From Treponema brennaborense (GTDB lineage: Bacteria; Spirochaetota; Spirochaetia; Treponematales; Treponemataceae): a stretch of DNA of 64,000 bases. This document shows, in pieces, positions 24,933 through 34,936 of this stretch (positions are counted from its first letter, which is position 1; every line of letters begins with the position of its first letter). The notes beneath the pieces are model-generated. The model made no database searches. It was not told where the DNA came from and saw only the letters and a program-made list of their open reading frames with translations. The stretch covers positions 186,001 through 250,000 of the forward strand of contig JAMPCJ010000003.1 of NCBI GenBank assembly GCA_023666275.1. Reading direction: 5' to 3'. The translations under genes and the position numbers were made by a program.

Positions 24933-26656
24933 TGTTTTTTTTGCAGAGAAATTTCTATGTCTTCGAGTTCTTTCAAAATATCAAGAGATTCCGCAAGACA
25001 GGCTTTCATTGCGTGCAAATCTTCTTTAAACTTGGTGTTTGATTTTCCTTGGATTGTCGAAATATTGCCGATAAGATCTTTGCGGGCATTTCTGTTTTCC
25101 GTGAGAATGCCGGAAATAATTGTCTGCACGGTTTGCACATTTGCGCGGAACTGCGCCGCAAGAAAAGCGCTTTCGGCTTCGATGCTGCGCATCAAAGAAT
25201 CGATTTTTGTCTGCCCCTGAATTGTCCGCAGCGATTCATTTATGACGGTTGTAAATGAAGTTCCCCAAATTCCTTTGTCGGAAAGTTTTTCGTTGAAATT
25301 CTGCATATTCAGCGACAAATGGTAAAATTCGTTATATGCGTCCGTGAATTCGACTTGTGTTTCGTGCTGCAAAAATTCTCCCTCAACCATGATAATTTTC
25401 AGCAGCTTGTTGAAAACAGGATATTTTATTTCGAAAAACGCATTCAGAAATCCTGCGGTCAGTTCGTGCGAAAACGGAATGCCGCCCCAAACAGTCGTCC
25501 ACGGTCTTGACGGCAGCGACGGATACTCTTTCGTGCCGAGGATTTTTACGACATTCTGCCGCGTTTGTTCCTGCCGTTTGTCTTTCAGCCATGATTCCCA
25601 TTTTTGGTCGAATAATTTGCGCCAATGGTTTTTATATTTGACAAACCAGTCTTCCGCGCCCTCTAATTTTTCAGCCTGCCATACGGAAGAATGCGCGGCA
25701 ATGCCGGCAAGCTGTTTCAGCGGAACCGATGCGATAAATGATTTGACGGCTGCCACCTGCTCCATGCTTTTCTTTAAATACACGGCGGCTTCTTCTTTTA
25801 TCCGCTCGGAAGCATCCTGCGGATTATCTTGATTTTCATGCTGCGCCTGCAGCGAAAACAAATACAGCGCTTCGAAAATTTCCGTCGGCAAATGCGTTCC
25901 GTTGCACAAAACTTTTGCAAACGCCGCAAGTTCGCCGTTTGCCGCATCAAGCGGACAGGTGTTTATTGTGCCTGTTATGGCAAAAAAACGCGATAAAAAT
26001 CTGTCGAACGGCAGATGCACAAAATGCTTGAGCCATTCGAGTCCCTGCACAGCCGCGTACAGCCGATTTTTGTCCTGAATCAAAATAGCCTGAAGTATTT
26101 CTTCCATTTTGCGCAGAAATGATGCGCGCAGTTCTCCGGTAACTTCTCTGTCAAGCGGAAGCGTGTACGGACTGACGTTTTTTTCCATTTCCACTGTTAT
26201 TTCGGGAATGATCAGCGAACCGAGAAAAACAAGAAACTGTCCCTGTTTTTCTTCATAAACGGCAATGCCCGGCTTGAAAAAAGCAGCGGCCTGTTTTAAT
26301 TCCTGAAGTTTTGCGTAAACGGACGATAAAATAAAACCGTGTTTGTAATCGATTGTGTCCGGATATTTTTTTTCGATTTTCTGCGCGCAGGAAGCTATCA
26401 GATAATTGTTGTACAATGTTTCGATATTGTCGGAAGAAAAAAGCGATTTTATCCGCAGTATTATCCGCAGCAAAAACGGTTCCGTTTTCAAGCGCTCCGA
26501 AAGGTTTTTGATTTCGCTGTCATCGGCATCGGAAAGTCCCGCAAGATTCTGCGATGCCGGATCCAGCGGTACGGATTCCAGTTTTTTCAAAAGCTGTAGG
26601 CGTTCGTCTTGGCTTATTTCACTGACAAGTCTGTCAAAGGAATTCGATAAACTCAT
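24929..26656 (-). CDS. DUF5312-like spirochaete protein
   Basis: This 575-residue cytoplasmic protein has no signal peptide or membrane segment. I assign it, from memory and with moderate confidence, to the spirochaete-restricted DUF5312 family. The N-terminus reads NSFDRLVSEISQDERLQLLK. The C-terminus is rich in coiled helices (ESLRTIQGQTKIDSLMRSIE and ISTIQGKSNTKFKEDLHAMK). ATG 26656 is preferred over a TTG two codons earlier. It overlaps pgeF by four bases. Biochemical function is unknown. Confidence 0.65.
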   Translation of the reverse strand: MSLSNSFDRLVSEISQDERLQLLKKLESVPLDPASQNLAGLSDADDSEIKNLSERLKTEPFLLRIILRIKSLFSSDNIETLYNNYLIASCAQKIEKKYPDTIDYKHGFILSSVYAKLQELKQAAAFFKPGIAVYEEKQGQFLVFLGSLIIPEITVEMEKNVSPYTLPLDREVTGELRASFLRKMEEILQAILIQDKNRLYAAVQGLEWLKHFVHLPFDRFLSRFFAITGTINTCPLDAANGELAAFAKVLCNGTHLPTEIFEALYLFSLQAQHENQDNPQDASERIKEEAAVYLKKSMEQVAAVKSFIASVPLKQLAGIAAHSSVWQAEKLEGAEDWFVKYKNHWRKLFDQKWESWLKDKRQEQTRQNVVKILGTKEYPSLPSRPWTTVWGGIPFSHELTAGFLNAFFEIKYPVFNKLLKIIMVEGEFLQHETQVEFTDAYNEFYHLSLNMQNFNEKLSDKGIWGTSFTTVINESLRTIQGQTKIDSLMRSIEAESAFLAAQFRANVQTVQTIISGILTENRNARKDLIGNISTIQGKSNTKFKEDLHAMKACLAESLDILKELEDIEISLQKKQ

Positions 26657-26796
26657 GAACAAATATTTTAGAACAGTCCGGAGAGCACGTCAAGTAAATC
26701 GCTGCGGAACACTTTTATTGTCGATAAAAAAAATAATATCATGACATTTTTTTAATGTACCTTGTTTTTGTGTTTTCATATAATTAAAATGTATTT

Positions 26797-29322
26797 ATGA
26801 TATACGGATTTCATGCACGTTTCGCGCCTGTGCTGGCGGCGGTATTTATTTCTTTCTGTTTGTTCGGCTGTGCTTCCGCTACTTCCGCCGATGTGTATAA
26901 AAAAACGGTTACCGAATCAATCATGCCCGATATTACGCTTTCCGACCGCGCGGCATTTGACGACGTGAACGGATTTCTGCCGCAAAATATTTATTTGAAT
27001 ACCATGACGCAGACGCAGTGCATGGGCTATGAATTTTGTCTTGTCGACGGGCATATTTATTCAAAAAAGAAAGAAGAACAAAAATGGAAGCTTTTTTTGA
27101 AAACAGGTTTGCCGTTTGCGCCGACGTCAAAAGCGGCGAAGAATTTTCCTGTTCCCGAAAGAATTGTCGAGCTTTCCGCAGATGCGGACAGTCTTGTTGT
27201 TTTTTCCAGCGAAGGCTATATGTATCAGTGCTTTTTGGAAAAAGTAACTGTCGAAAAACCATGGCAGTGGAAATGCTTGTTCGGCTGGCCGTCGCGCGCG
27301 CCGCTCAAGCAAAATGTGCTGGTGTCTTCGAAACGCGGCTGGTGCATGGCTGCGCGCCGAGGGCAGGTGCTGTGGTACGAAGATATTTTCGGGAATCAGC
27401 ATCATTACGGCACGATGGGACTGGAAACCTTTTACTTTCTCGCGGAAGACGGGCAGAGTATCCGTTTTACGGATTCGGGGCTGCCTGCGGATTTCAGCCA
27501 TACTATTACAAATCCCGAACGGGGCGCGTTTATCGCTTCGAATATCAGCGCCAGCGCTTCCACGATATTTCTTATAAATGAAAACGGAGAAATGTATACG
27601 CGGCTGATTGACTTTGACACAATGGGCTGTGATCCGATGTTTTTCAAATACACGTATAAAAATGAAAAACAGCCGTTTTCCGGCAGAGAGTACCGTTCGA
27701 ATTTTTCGAATTGGGGACTTCCGGCGGAAGATTGGCGCGCGCAGGCGAAAATTCCGCTTGCCGGAAAAGCGCGGCTGTCGCGTCATATCACGATTCTGCA
27801 AAACGGGCAGGGCAACGATGCGCGGGAACTTCGTGTTGCGGGGCTTTCTGCGGAGGGGAAAGCGGGCTTTTATCATAAGCAGCTTTTGGACAGCGACTGG
27901 CATTTTACGGAAGCGCCGCTTGTGTTTCACGAAGAATCCTGGCTTACGGAAACCGCACGCGAAAGCGGCACGAGCGGCGCGGCAAAAGAAATCGCATACC
28001 AAGGCATTTTGTTTGAAAACGGCGCAGTTGTTCCCGGAATAACCTGCCGCGTTCCCGATTTTCTTATGAGCGAAGGCTTCTGTACGCTGCATATCGCGCA
28101 TGAAAAAATCAATCGGCGGATAAAACTGCATCCGGTTGAAGTGTGGACGTATCAGACACGCTTTGATCCGGGCTTTGACAGCACGCCGAAGCATTTTTTT
28201 ATTACGCCGGATTTTCTCGACAGTTTTCTTGATACGCCCGACGATGATTTTACCGAAATTATGCATGATATTTTCGGCGGCAAAGACAGAAAATTGTTTT
28301 GCGCGCGCGCGGAAGCTACGGAAAAATATCTGCAAATTTTATTCGGCAGCAATGACGGAAAAAACGAGTACCGCTTTTTTCTTACAGCCGACGGCGAAGA
28401 AACGGTTTCTCCGGACGTGTATAAAAGCACCGTTTTGTATGAAATGCCGTATTTGAAACGATTTTATGACGAAGAACTGCGGCTGGATCCGCAGAAAATA
28501 TATTCCGTGCGCAATTTATCCGAAATAAAGCGGAAAATCGAATCGAATAAAAAATATATGACGCTGCTGCAAGGCGAAATCGATTTGTATAAAAAACTGC
28601 GGAGCAAGGCAAATCGTTCGCGCTGGGGATATAACGCGGCGGAATTATTCGCGACGGTAACGCTGCTGCGGAATGTCGATTTTCCGAAAATAAAAACGGT
28701 TATCATGTTCGGCAGCGATATTCTCGACACAAATTACGAAAACAATGCTTCTTTGGCTGAATCGCGCGGCTGGATTTATTCGCATCTGATTACGCTTTTG
28801 AAGCTGCGCATCAAAGCGTACGAGCAAATGACGGAATACTGCGATTCCGACGGAACATATCCCGCAATCGACGGCTGCCTGCGCGATTCGTTCCGCGAAT
28901 ATTTTGAGGAAATCGGTTTTCCGCTGCCGCTTGCGGGAACCTTTGTTTCCCAAAATGGCATTTGTTCAGACGCGTGCCTTCTGCCTGTGGAAGAATTTCC
29001 CGTGTTTCCCGGATTTTTAATCCGCATAGAAGCAGAGAACGCCGCCTATATTTTGGCGGAAGCAAATGATATTGCGGAAGTTATAACCGCGCGCGGAGCC
29101 GAAAAAAATACCGCATCTGCGCTTGAAGAAGAACCGCTGAAAGTGAATGTCCGCTTTCGTTCCGTCCATAATTTTTTTGAAAAATCCGCGGGCAAGTTTG
29201 CCGAAAAACTGGAAAAAAGCACAGGCACGCTGATATGGAACGGCACTCAAGCCGAAATACGCGTTCCGAAATCGATTTCAAAAACAGGCTGCCTGTTTGT
29301 CGGTTTGACGCGGCAGGAATAA
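26797..29322 (+). CDS. Large lipoprotein, possible beta-propeller
   Basis: This is an 841-residue protein with an N-terminal lipoprotein signal ending CLFGC (Cys 25). The body contains repeated strands in which a displayed value or state is followed by an aromatic turn (ADSLVVFSSEGYMYQCFLE, GQVLWYEDIFGNQ and TIFLINENGEMYTRL), suggesting a propeller-like first half. The second half is more helical (VRNLSEIKRKIESNKKYM). No catalytic motif is recognised. The start at 26797 is the only one that keeps the signal peptide. It stands alone, 38 bp before metY and divergent from the DUF5312-like gene. Confidence 0.65.
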   Translation: MIYGFHARFAPVLAAVFISFCLFGCASATSADVYKKTVTESIMPDITLSDRAAFDDVNGFLPQNIYLNTMTQTQCMGYEFCLVDGHIYSKKKEEQKWKLFLKTGLPFAPTSKAAKNFPVPERIVELSADADSLVVFSSEGYMYQCFLEKVTVEKPWQWKCLFGWPSRAPLKQNVLVSSKRGWCMAARRGQVLWYEDIFGNQHHYGTMGLETFYFLAEDGQSIRFTDSGLPADFSHTITNPERGAFIASNISASASTIFLINENGEMYTRLIDFDTMGCDPMFFKYTYKNEKQPFSGREYRSNFSNWGLPAEDWRAQAKIPLAGKARLSRHITILQNGQGNDARELRVAGLSAEGKAGFYHKQLLDSDWHFTEAPLVFHEESWLTETARESGTSGAAKEIAYQGILFENGAVVPGITCRVPDFLMSEGFCTLHIAHEKINRRIKLHPVEVWTYQTRFDPGFDSTPKHFFITPDFLDSFLDTPDDDFTEIMHDIFGGKDRKLFCARAEATEKYLQILFGSNDGKNEYRFFLTADGEETVSPDVYKSTVLYEMPYLKRFYDEELRLDPQKIYSVRNLSEIKRKIESNKKYMTLLQGEIDLYKKLRSKANRSRWGYNAAELFATVTLLRNVDFPKIKTVIMFGSDILDTNYENNASLAESRGWIYSHLITLLKLRIKAYEQMTEYCDSDGTYPAIDGCLRDSFREYFEEIGFPLPLAGTFVSQNGICSDACLLPVEEFPVFPGFLIRIEAENAAYILAEANDIAEVITARGAEKNTASALEEEPLKVNVRFRSVHNFFEKSAGKFAEKLEKSTGTLIWNGTQAEIRVPKSISKTGCLFVGLTRQE

Positions 29323-29360
29323 ATTTGTATTATTTCGGAAAGATTTTTTGGGAGAAAAAA

Positions 29361-30638
29361 ATGAAAATCGAAACACAATGCCTGCATGCGGGTTATACGC
29401 CCGAAAACGGCGGACCTAGAGTCGTGCCGATTGTTCAAAGTACTACATACCGCTTCGATTCCACGGAACATGTGGCTGAACTTTTCGACATGCCGACGGA
29501 ATATATGTATTCCCGCTTTGCGAATCCTACGTGCGACGCCGTCGAGAAAAAAATTGCGGCGCTGGAAGGCGGCGTCGGTGCAATACTTACTTCGAGCGGG
29601 CAGGCAGCTTCATTGATTGCAATTTTGAATATCTGTTCCGCGGGCGACAGTTTTATATCGACTTCGGCCATTTACGGCGGTACGGTAAATCTTTTCGGCG
29701 TAACATTGAAGAGATTCGGCATAGAATGTATTTGGGTTGACGACGAGGCTTCCGAAGAAGAGCTGCTGCGCGCGTTCAAACCGAACACGAAAGCAGTATT
29801 CGGAGAAACGCTTGCAAATCCGGCGCTTCATGTGTGCGATATAGAAAAACTTGCCCGCGTCGCTCATGCGCGCAATGTTCCGCTTATCATCGACAACACG
29901 TTTGCCACGCCGGTTTTGTGCCGTCCCGCGGAATGGGGCGCGGATATTATTATTCATTCCACCACAAAATATATGGACGGACACGCGCTGCAAGTCGGCG
30001 GCGTTATTGTGGATGCCGGAACGTTTGACTGGAACGCGGCTTTTGCGGCAACCGGACATTTTGCCGATTTTGTCGAGCCGGATGAAAGCTACCACGGCGT
30101 AAAATATACGGAAGCGTTCGGAGACATGGCATTTATTATCAAGGCGCGGATGCAGCTGATGCGCGATTTCGGCTGCTATCCGTCGGCACATTCCGCATTT
30201 TTGCTGAATATCGGGCTTGAAACACTGCCGCTGCGCATGAAACGTTACAGCGAAAACGCGTATAAAGCAGCGGAATATTTCCGCAGTTCCGAAAAAGTGC
30301 TGTCCGTCAGTTATCCGGGACTTTCCGGCGATAAATACACCGCGCTTGCGAAAAAATATCTGCCCGACGGAACAAGCGGTGTTGTTGCGTTGTCCATAAA
30401 AGGCGGACGTGCCGCCGCGGTGCGTTTTATGAATGCGCTGAAACTGGCTTCCATCGAAGTACATGTTGCCGATATACGCACGTGCGTGCTGCATCCTGCT
30501 TCCGCGACGCATCGGCAGCTTACGGACGAGCAGCTTGCCGCTGCCGGAATTGACGGCGGCTTGATTCGCTTCAGTGTCGGGCTTGAGAATATCAACGATA
30601 TTATCGCCGATATTGAGCAGGCGCTGGCAAAGGTTTAG
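29361..30638 (+). CDS. metY: O-acetylhomoserine sulfhydrylase (PLP)
   Basis: At 425 residues it has the length of MetY rather than the shorter MetB/MetC. MKIETQCLHAGYTPENGGP opens it. The PLP-enzyme blocks are TTYRFDST, SRFANPT, SSGQAASL, DNTFATP and HSTTKYMDGHA, where the Lys of STTKY binds PLP. It should make homocysteine from O-acetylhomoserine and sulfide, or cysteine from O-acetylserine. A purine-rich GGGAGAAAAAA lies just upstream of ATG 29361; a 42-residue upstream in-frame extension has no family match. No SAM riboswitch was seen. Confidence 0.88.
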   Translation: MKIETQCLHAGYTPENGGPRVVPIVQSTTYRFDSTEHVAELFDMPTEYMYSRFANPTCDAVEKKIAALEGGVGAILTSSGQAASLIAILNICSAGDSFISTSAIYGGTVNLFGVTLKRFGIECIWVDDEASEEELLRAFKPNTKAVFGETLANPALHVCDIEKLARVAHARNVPLIIDNTFATPVLCRPAEWGADIIIHSTTKYMDGHALQVGGVIVDAGTFDWNAAFAATGHFADFVEPDESYHGVKYTEAFGDMAFIIKARMQLMRDFGCYPSAHSAFLLNIGLETLPLRMKRYSENAYKAAEYFRSSEKVLSVSYPGLSGDKYTALAKKYLPDGTSGVVALSIKGGRAAAVRFMNALKLASIEVHVADIRTCVLHPASATHRQLTDEQLAAAGIDGGLIRFSVGLENINDIIADIEQALAKV

Positions 30639-30675
30639 AAGTATTTTTCGTATTTCATGCTTTTTGCGCCGAAAA

Positions 30676-30715
30676 ACAAACGAACCTCGGCGCTGCGCGT
30701 TCGGGGTTCGTTTGT
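30676..30715 (-). terminator. Terminator between metY and thyX
   Basis: ACAAACGAACC pairs with GGTTCGTTTGT (30676-30686 with 30705-30715). Read on the minus strand the stem is followed by TTTTTC, so it mainly ends thyX; it may also slow metY transcription. Confidence 0.75.
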
Positions 30716-30777
30716 GCAATACATGGTTTCGGTTTGAATTAAGCCTCGCGTGGCGCTGCCGTGCCGGCCGCTTGCGG

Positions 30778-31614
30778 TTACTGCTGAATGCCTTCCGCGA
30801 GTTTTTTTTCAAACCGTTCGAGTTTTTTTCCGGAAAGATTTACTGCATTTCCCGCAAGTTTTTCACGCAGCGCTGTCATTTCTTCGGCAGAAAAATTCAC
30901 GCCGCCGAGAATATGATTTTCAAACGAGCTTACTGCCATAGGCGCGACCGCACGGGTAATTTCCATGATAACGCGCGCGTAATCGCGGATTTCTTTTTGC
31001 GCGTGGCTGTCAAGCCGCAGCCGAAGAAAATGCAGCAGATTATGCAAATCGATTTGCCAATATATTTCCGTGTATAAAGACAGCGGCAGGTTGATGCGCG
31101 CGAGTTCCCGTGCAAGCCCGTCCGCAATAAGGTTTGTGTACTGCGCATACATGGACTGCTGATCTGCGGCAAGAACATCGCAGATTTTCTGCGCTATTTC
31201 CGGCGGAAGCGGTTCCGTCGCGCGGCCTTGCTTGTTGTCGGGATTTTGCGGTGCCACGTCTTCTGCTGCGGGAACATAAAAATCGTCTGTCATAACGGAA
31301 TATCGTCCGGAAATTTCATTGAGGCGTGCTGTTCTGTGGCGGATCCACTGGCGTGCCACAAAAATGGGCATTTTTACATGAAATGTAAGCACGACTTGCT
31401 CAAACGGAGAAGTATGCTGATTGCGCAGCAGATAATCGATCAGCGCGCTGTCCTCGCGGATGGTTTTGGTTCCTTCGCCGTAAGAAACGCGGGCAGACTG
31501 AACGATGCGGGAATCGCCGCCCATATAGTCAACAAGGCGGACAAAGCCTTTGTTCAAAACCTTGAATTCTTTGTCAAGCAGCGCTTCTGCTTCGGGGACA
31601 ATGCAATGCGACAT
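30778..31614 (-). CDS. thyX: Flavin-dependent thymidylate synthase
   Basis: This 278-residue enzyme makes dTMP from dUMP with methylenetetrahydrofolate and FAD. The ThyX signature RHRTARLNEISGRYS is present; the consensus is RHRxxSxxxxSxR, and here the first serine is Ala. Other family blocks are QHTSPFEQVVLTFHVKMPIF and LDSHAQKEIRDYA near the end. It is slightly longer than the minimal family (about 220-250) owing to a helical C-terminal tail. A downstream stem-loop at 30676-30715 terminates it. ThyX is common in spirochaetes lacking ThyA. Confidence 0.93.
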   Translation of the reverse strand: MSHCIVPEAEALLDKEFKVLNKGFVRLVDYMGGDSRIVQSARVSYGEGTKTIREDSALIDYLLRNQHTSPFEQVVLTFHVKMPIFVARQWIRHRTARLNEISGRYSVMTDDFYVPAAEDVAPQNPDNKQGRATEPLPPEIAQKICDVLAADQQSMYAQYTNLIADGLARELARINLPLSLYTEIYWQIDLHNLLHFLRLRLDSHAQKEIRDYARVIMEITRAVAPMAVSSFENHILGGVNFSAEEMTALREKLAGNAVNLSGKKLERFEKKLAEGIQQ

Positions 31615-31697
31615 GTAAATACCTCCGTAAATTCCGCGCCGCAGCGCCGTTTAAATTGCTTCCCGCTGCGGAATGCGTATTTTTAATAATTTTTCGG

Positions 31698-33557
31698 TTA
31701 AAGTTTGAACAAATTGACTGCTTTTGACAGCTGATTGATTGCTTCCGTATTTTGTTCTACGGAATTTGCTACTATATTGACAGCTCCGGCTATTTGCGTG
31801 GAATTTTTGTTCATATTTTCCATAGAATCGGAAATGGAAATTGCTTTTTGTGAAAGATTATCCATTTCTTCCATAACGCTGTGGCTGTTTTCAAGCATCT
31901 GCGCCGACGAAGCTTTTACCGACAGCGTAATTTCGTGAATTTGGTTTATTGCGCTCAGAATTTCCGTGTTCCCGCTGTTTTGTTCCCACATCGAAGAAAG
32001 AATCATGTCTTCGCTTGTTTTTACCGTCTGCGTCAGTGCGAATATTTCGTTGAATTGTTCCTGCACCGATTTTGCGGTCTGCGAAATAACCGCAATCGAA
32101 TCGCTGAGCGTTTTCAGCCGCTGCGTGATAGAACGGCTCTGCACATTTGTGTCTTCCGAAAGTTTTCTGATTTCGTCCGCAACGACGGAAAAGCCTTTGC
32201 CCGCATCTCCGGCGTGCGCAGCTTCGATTGCCGCATTCATGGCAAGCATATTGGTTTGTTCCGCAATATTTTGAATAACCAAGCTGGCTTCTGCCATGCC
32301 TTCGGATTCCGAAAAAATCTTTTCCGCCATGCTCACTGTTTCTTCGACTTTTGTCTGTCCGTCGCTCGATGCCCGCGAAAGATCGTCGACATGCGCTTTA
32401 TTTCCGTTTACGACGGAAGTAACGTTTTCGATATTCCGCGTCATCTGCTCGATTGATGCGCGGATTTGCGTAACGCTGGAAGCCTGCGTTTCGATGTTTC
32501 GGTTTAATTCCGAAATGGCGGAGCCTATTTCCGTTACGGATGTGCGGGCGTCGGAAATGCCGCGCGACTGCTGCGAAATATCGTTTTTCGTCGACGCAAT
32601 GGCTGAGGAAATCCGTTTTACGTTTGTATCTGTTTCCTGCATGTTTTTGGTAAGCATGGCAGATGCTTCTCTTGTTATGTTTGAATTGTCCTGCAATTGC
32701 TTCAAAAGCGTTCTTGTTGTGTCGGCAAATTGATTAAGATGACCGATTAAAAGTCCGAATTCATCGCGGCTTTCTATTGTAAGATTGTCTATCGCGTAAT
32801 TTCCGTGCATTATTTCCCGTATGAAATCTTCAATGTATTTGAAACGCTTGATAATGCCGGTCATCAGTGCGGCAAAATCGGTCAAAACGATTGCCAGATC
32901 GCAGATTATAATCGGAATAATTTTTTTTACGACGATTTCCGAAGCAGAACCGGCGTGTCCGTGTTCCGCTCCGATGAACGTACAGACAATGGTGAGCACC
33001 GCGCCGGAAATCGCAAAAAACGCTACGAGCAATGTCCGCCGGCGGAGCGACATAGATTTGAATTCTTCGCGGAACGGCAGAAAAGACAGATGCCGTTCAA
33101 ACTGCTGCAAATAAAAAATGTAAAAAAACAAACCGAATAAGCCGATTGAAGCAAATGCAAGCAGCATCGAAATAGCAAGCTCCACTGCTTGAAACGGAAT
33201 GCCGGACGCCAGATAGACAACAGCTGACGCACTTGAATTCAGTATGATGCCCAAAAAAATGGACAGCTTGCTGTATGCCAGCGCCGCTTCATTGCAGCTT
33301 TTTACGGATTCTTCCGATCCGTCGTATGCCGATATTTTCGCAGCGAAGATTTTTCCCATAGTAAACGGCAGAATACAGGTAAGGGCGATGTGCAAAAACG
33401 AAGGAATGCTGATAAACATTCGGACGCCGCCGGAAGCCGGCAGCATTTCCGAAAAACACATTAGTAGTATCCATACGAGTGCAGGTGCGATGAATATTCC
33501 CCAGTTCAGCACAAATATAAAAGCGGGAATTTTTCGTTCTTGTCCACTGGTTTGCAT
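31698..33557 (-). CDS. Methyl-accepting chemotaxis protein with six-helix N-terminus
   Basis: This 619-residue receptor has about six hydrophobic segments in the first ~240 residues (for example [19 protein letters not shown] and [19 protein letters not shown]), with short loops and no large periplasmic sensor. A linker resembling HAMP leads to a long coiled coil. The signalling hairpin tip is clear: [20 protein letters not shown] followed by [16 protein letters not shown]. No CheR-binding pentapeptide is visible at the C-terminus (AVNLFKL). It may sense a membrane or internal cue. A promoter with an overlapping palindrome lies upstream (33579-33642). Confidence 0.93.
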   Translation of the reverse strand: MQTSGQERKIPAFIFVLNWGIFIAPALVWILLMCFSEMLPASGGVRMFISIPSFLHIALTCILPFTMGKIFAAKISAYDGSEESVKSCNEAALAYSKLSIFLGIILNSSASAVVYLASGIPFQAVELAISMLLAFASIGLFGLFFYIFYLQQFERHLSFLPFREEFKSMSLRRRTLLVAFFAISGAVLTIVCTFIGAEHGHAGSASEIVVKKIIPIIICDLAIVLTDFAALMTGIIKRFKYIEDFIREIMHGNYAIDNLTIESRDEFGLLIGHLNQFADTTRTLLKQLQDNSNITREASAMLTKNMQETDTNVKRISSAIASTKNDISQQSRGISDARTSVTEIGSAISELNRNIETQASSVTQIRASIEQMTRNIENVTSVVNGNKAHVDDLSRASSDGQTKVEETVSMAEKIFSESEGMAEASLVIQNIAEQTNMLAMNAAIEAAHAGDAGKGFSVVADEIRKLSEDTNVQSRSITQRLKTLSDSIAVISQTAKSVQEQFNEIFALTQTVKTSEDMILSSMWEQNSGNTEILSAINQIHEITLSVKASSAQMLENSHSVMEEMDNLSQKAISISDSMENMNKNSTQIAGAVNIVANSVEQNTEAINQLSKAVNLFKL

Positions 33558-33578
33558 AATTTTTTCCTTTTCCGAAAT

Positions 33579-33620
33579 TTATAATGGTTTTGTTTGAAAA
33601 CGCAAACAAAACCATTATAA
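33579..33620 (-). promoter_or_regulatory. 18-bp perfect inverted repeat overlapping chemoreceptor promoter
   Basis: TTATAATGGTTTTGTTTG pairs with CAAACAAAACCATTATAA across a six-base loop. One end contains the TATAAT of the chemoreceptor promoter, so the dyad covers the -10 box and the start region. Confidence 0.85.
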
Positions 33621-33642
33621 CAAATAGAGTGCGCAAAATCAA
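33614..33642 (-). promoter_or_regulatory. Sigma-70-like promoter of chemoreceptor gene
   Basis: On the minus strand TTGATT (33637-33642), a 17-bp spacer and a consensus TATAAT (33614-33619) are present. Transcription would start inside the inverted repeat. Confidence 0.65.
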
Positions 33643-33714
33643 ATGTCATTGACAGTGCCGCGGAATTGTGCCGCCGTTTTCAGGCGCCCGCTTCGGCGCT
33701 GATCGCGAAAAGCT

Positions 33715-34041
33715 TTAGTTCAGGATGTACAGCCGGATAATATCCGCCAGCAAAACGGTAATTGAGGTGCAGGCGGCAACCGTAAGCAGACCTTTCCCCA
33801 GCCATGAAAAAATCAGCGCGGCAATGCAGCCGGCAAGGGCAGTGTACATGTCGCCGGTAGAATATAATATCGCCGGAAAAGTCATCGCGCCGAGGACTGC
33901 GTACGGCATATAAAAAAGAAATGAACGGATAAACCGATTTTTGATTTTTTGCTTGCACAGCATGAGCGGAATCATTCGCACGGAATATGTTACGAGTGCC
34001 ATTACGGCAAGATATTTGAAAAAAGAAAGCGTGCTTATCAT
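33715..34041 (-). CDS. azlD: AzlD-family transporter subunit
   Basis: This 108-residue membrane protein has about four hydrophobic segments (FFKYLAVMALVTYSVRMIPL, FLFYMPYAVLGAMTFPAILY and others) and is the small partner of AzlC. The two together export branched-chain amino acids or related compounds. ATG 34041 overlaps the azlC stop (ATGA). A nine-residue upstream extension in frame is discarded because the family starts here and the overlap is typical. Confidence 0.85.
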   Translation of the reverse strand: MISTLSFFKYLAVMALVTYSVRMIPLMLCKQKIKNRFIRSFLFYMPYAVLGAMTFPAILYSTGDMYTALAGCIAALIFSWLGKGLLTVAACTSITVLLADIIRLYILN

Positions 34042-34772
34042 GACTGCTCCTCTTCCCGAACGGGACACAGCAGCGCGAACAATGCGCTTGAAGTCAATGC
34101 GCAGATAATTATCACAAATCCTGCCGAAATATTTTTTGCAAACGGCGCGTAACGGAGAGCAATGCTTACGGCGATTGATAGGAGCAGCGTGCCGGCAACG
34201 GGACGGCTTTTTTTCGCTGGCGGTAATACAATCGCGATAAACATGCCGTAAATAGCAATTCCCAAAGCGTTTGTCAGTATTTCCGGCAGAATATTTCCCG
34301 CGGCGGCGCCGAGTACGGTTCCGAGTGTCCAGCCGATATACGGCGTTACGGCAAGTCCGAATAAGTAATGGCGTCCGACCGTTCCCGCATGCCCCGAAGC
34401 GATCGCGAATATTTCGTCTGTGTTCGTAAACGATATCAAAAACCTGTCGGCGACAGTAACGTTTTTATCGAGTTTTTGTGAAAGAGAAACCGACATCAAC
34501 GCGTATCTCATGTTTATGACAAGCTGCGAAAGCGCCATTTCGGAAACAGGCAGTGCGCCTGCAATGATAGGCACTCCGGCAAGCTGTCCCGCCGATGTAA
34601 AATTCGCCATGGAAACGGCTACCGCCTGCCACACCGCGAAACCTTGTCCGACCGCAAAAATACCGAAAGCAAATGCCACCGGCAAATATCCGAAACAGAC
34701 AGGCAGACCGTTTCTGATTCCGTTCGAAAAAGAATCTTCACAGATTGTTCGTTGTGTATGTGTGTAATTCAT
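34038..34772 (-). CDS. azlC: AzlC-family branched-chain amino acid exporter subunit
   Basis: This 244-residue polytopic protein contains the AzlC landmarks FSNGIRNGLPVCFGYLPVAF, then GVPIIAGALPVSEMALSQLV and NMRYALMSVSLSQKL, then FLISFTNTDEIFAIA. It pairs with azlD through a four-base overlap. A good promoter sits upstream on its strand (34809-34838), divergent from pyrG. Confidence 0.88.
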   Translation of the reverse strand: MNYTHTQRTICEDSFSNGIRNGLPVCFGYLPVAFAFGIFAVGQGFAVWQAVAVSMANFTSAGQLAGVPIIAGALPVSEMALSQLVINMRYALMSVSLSQKLDKNVTVADRFLISFTNTDEIFAIASGHAGTVGRHYLFGLAVTPYIGWTLGTVLGAAAGNILPEILTNALGIAIYGMFIAIVLPPAKKSRPVAGTLLLSIAVSIALRYAPFAKNISAGFVIIICALTSSALFALLCPVREEEQS

Positions 34773-34808
34773 TGCAGCCGAAAGTATACCACAAATCGAG
34801 GAAACTGT

Positions 34809-34838
34809 TTTATACTGCGCTTTATTTTATTTTGTCAA
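34809..34838 (-). promoter_or_regulatory. Probable promoter of azlCD
   Basis: Minus-strand TTGACA (34833-34838), an 18-bp spacer and TATAAA (34809-34814) are present. Confidence 0.6.
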
Positions 34839-34900
34839 AACAGCATACCGATGTGCAAAAACAGTACAAAACTAAACGCCCTGACTTCCCGCGTTTCAGC

Positions 34901-34929
34901 TTGACAAAAACAACCCTTGATGTGAAAAT
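34901..34929 (+). promoter_or_regulatory. Possible pyrG promoter placing the start site at the ATG
   Basis: TTGACA (34901-34906), a 17-bp spacer and GAAAAT (34924-34929) are present. A start seven bases further falls at 34936-34937, the A of the pyrG ATG. No Shine-Dalgarno sequence is visible. Confidence 0.35.
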
Positions 34930-34936
34930 TGCTTAC

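Noticed and set aside
27127-28335. 402-codon open frame on the minus strand inside the large lipoprotein
   Set aside because: It is antisense to a gene with a clear lipoprotein signal, lacks family similarity and is Arg/Lys/Phe-rich as expected from a shadow frame.
29323-29360. SAM riboswitch upstream of metY
   Set aside because: Only 38 bp separate metY from the previous gene, too short for a SAM aptamer.
29610-30812. 400-codon open frame antisense to metY
   Set aside because: metY motifs are unambiguous on the plus strand; the antisense product has no recognisable domain.
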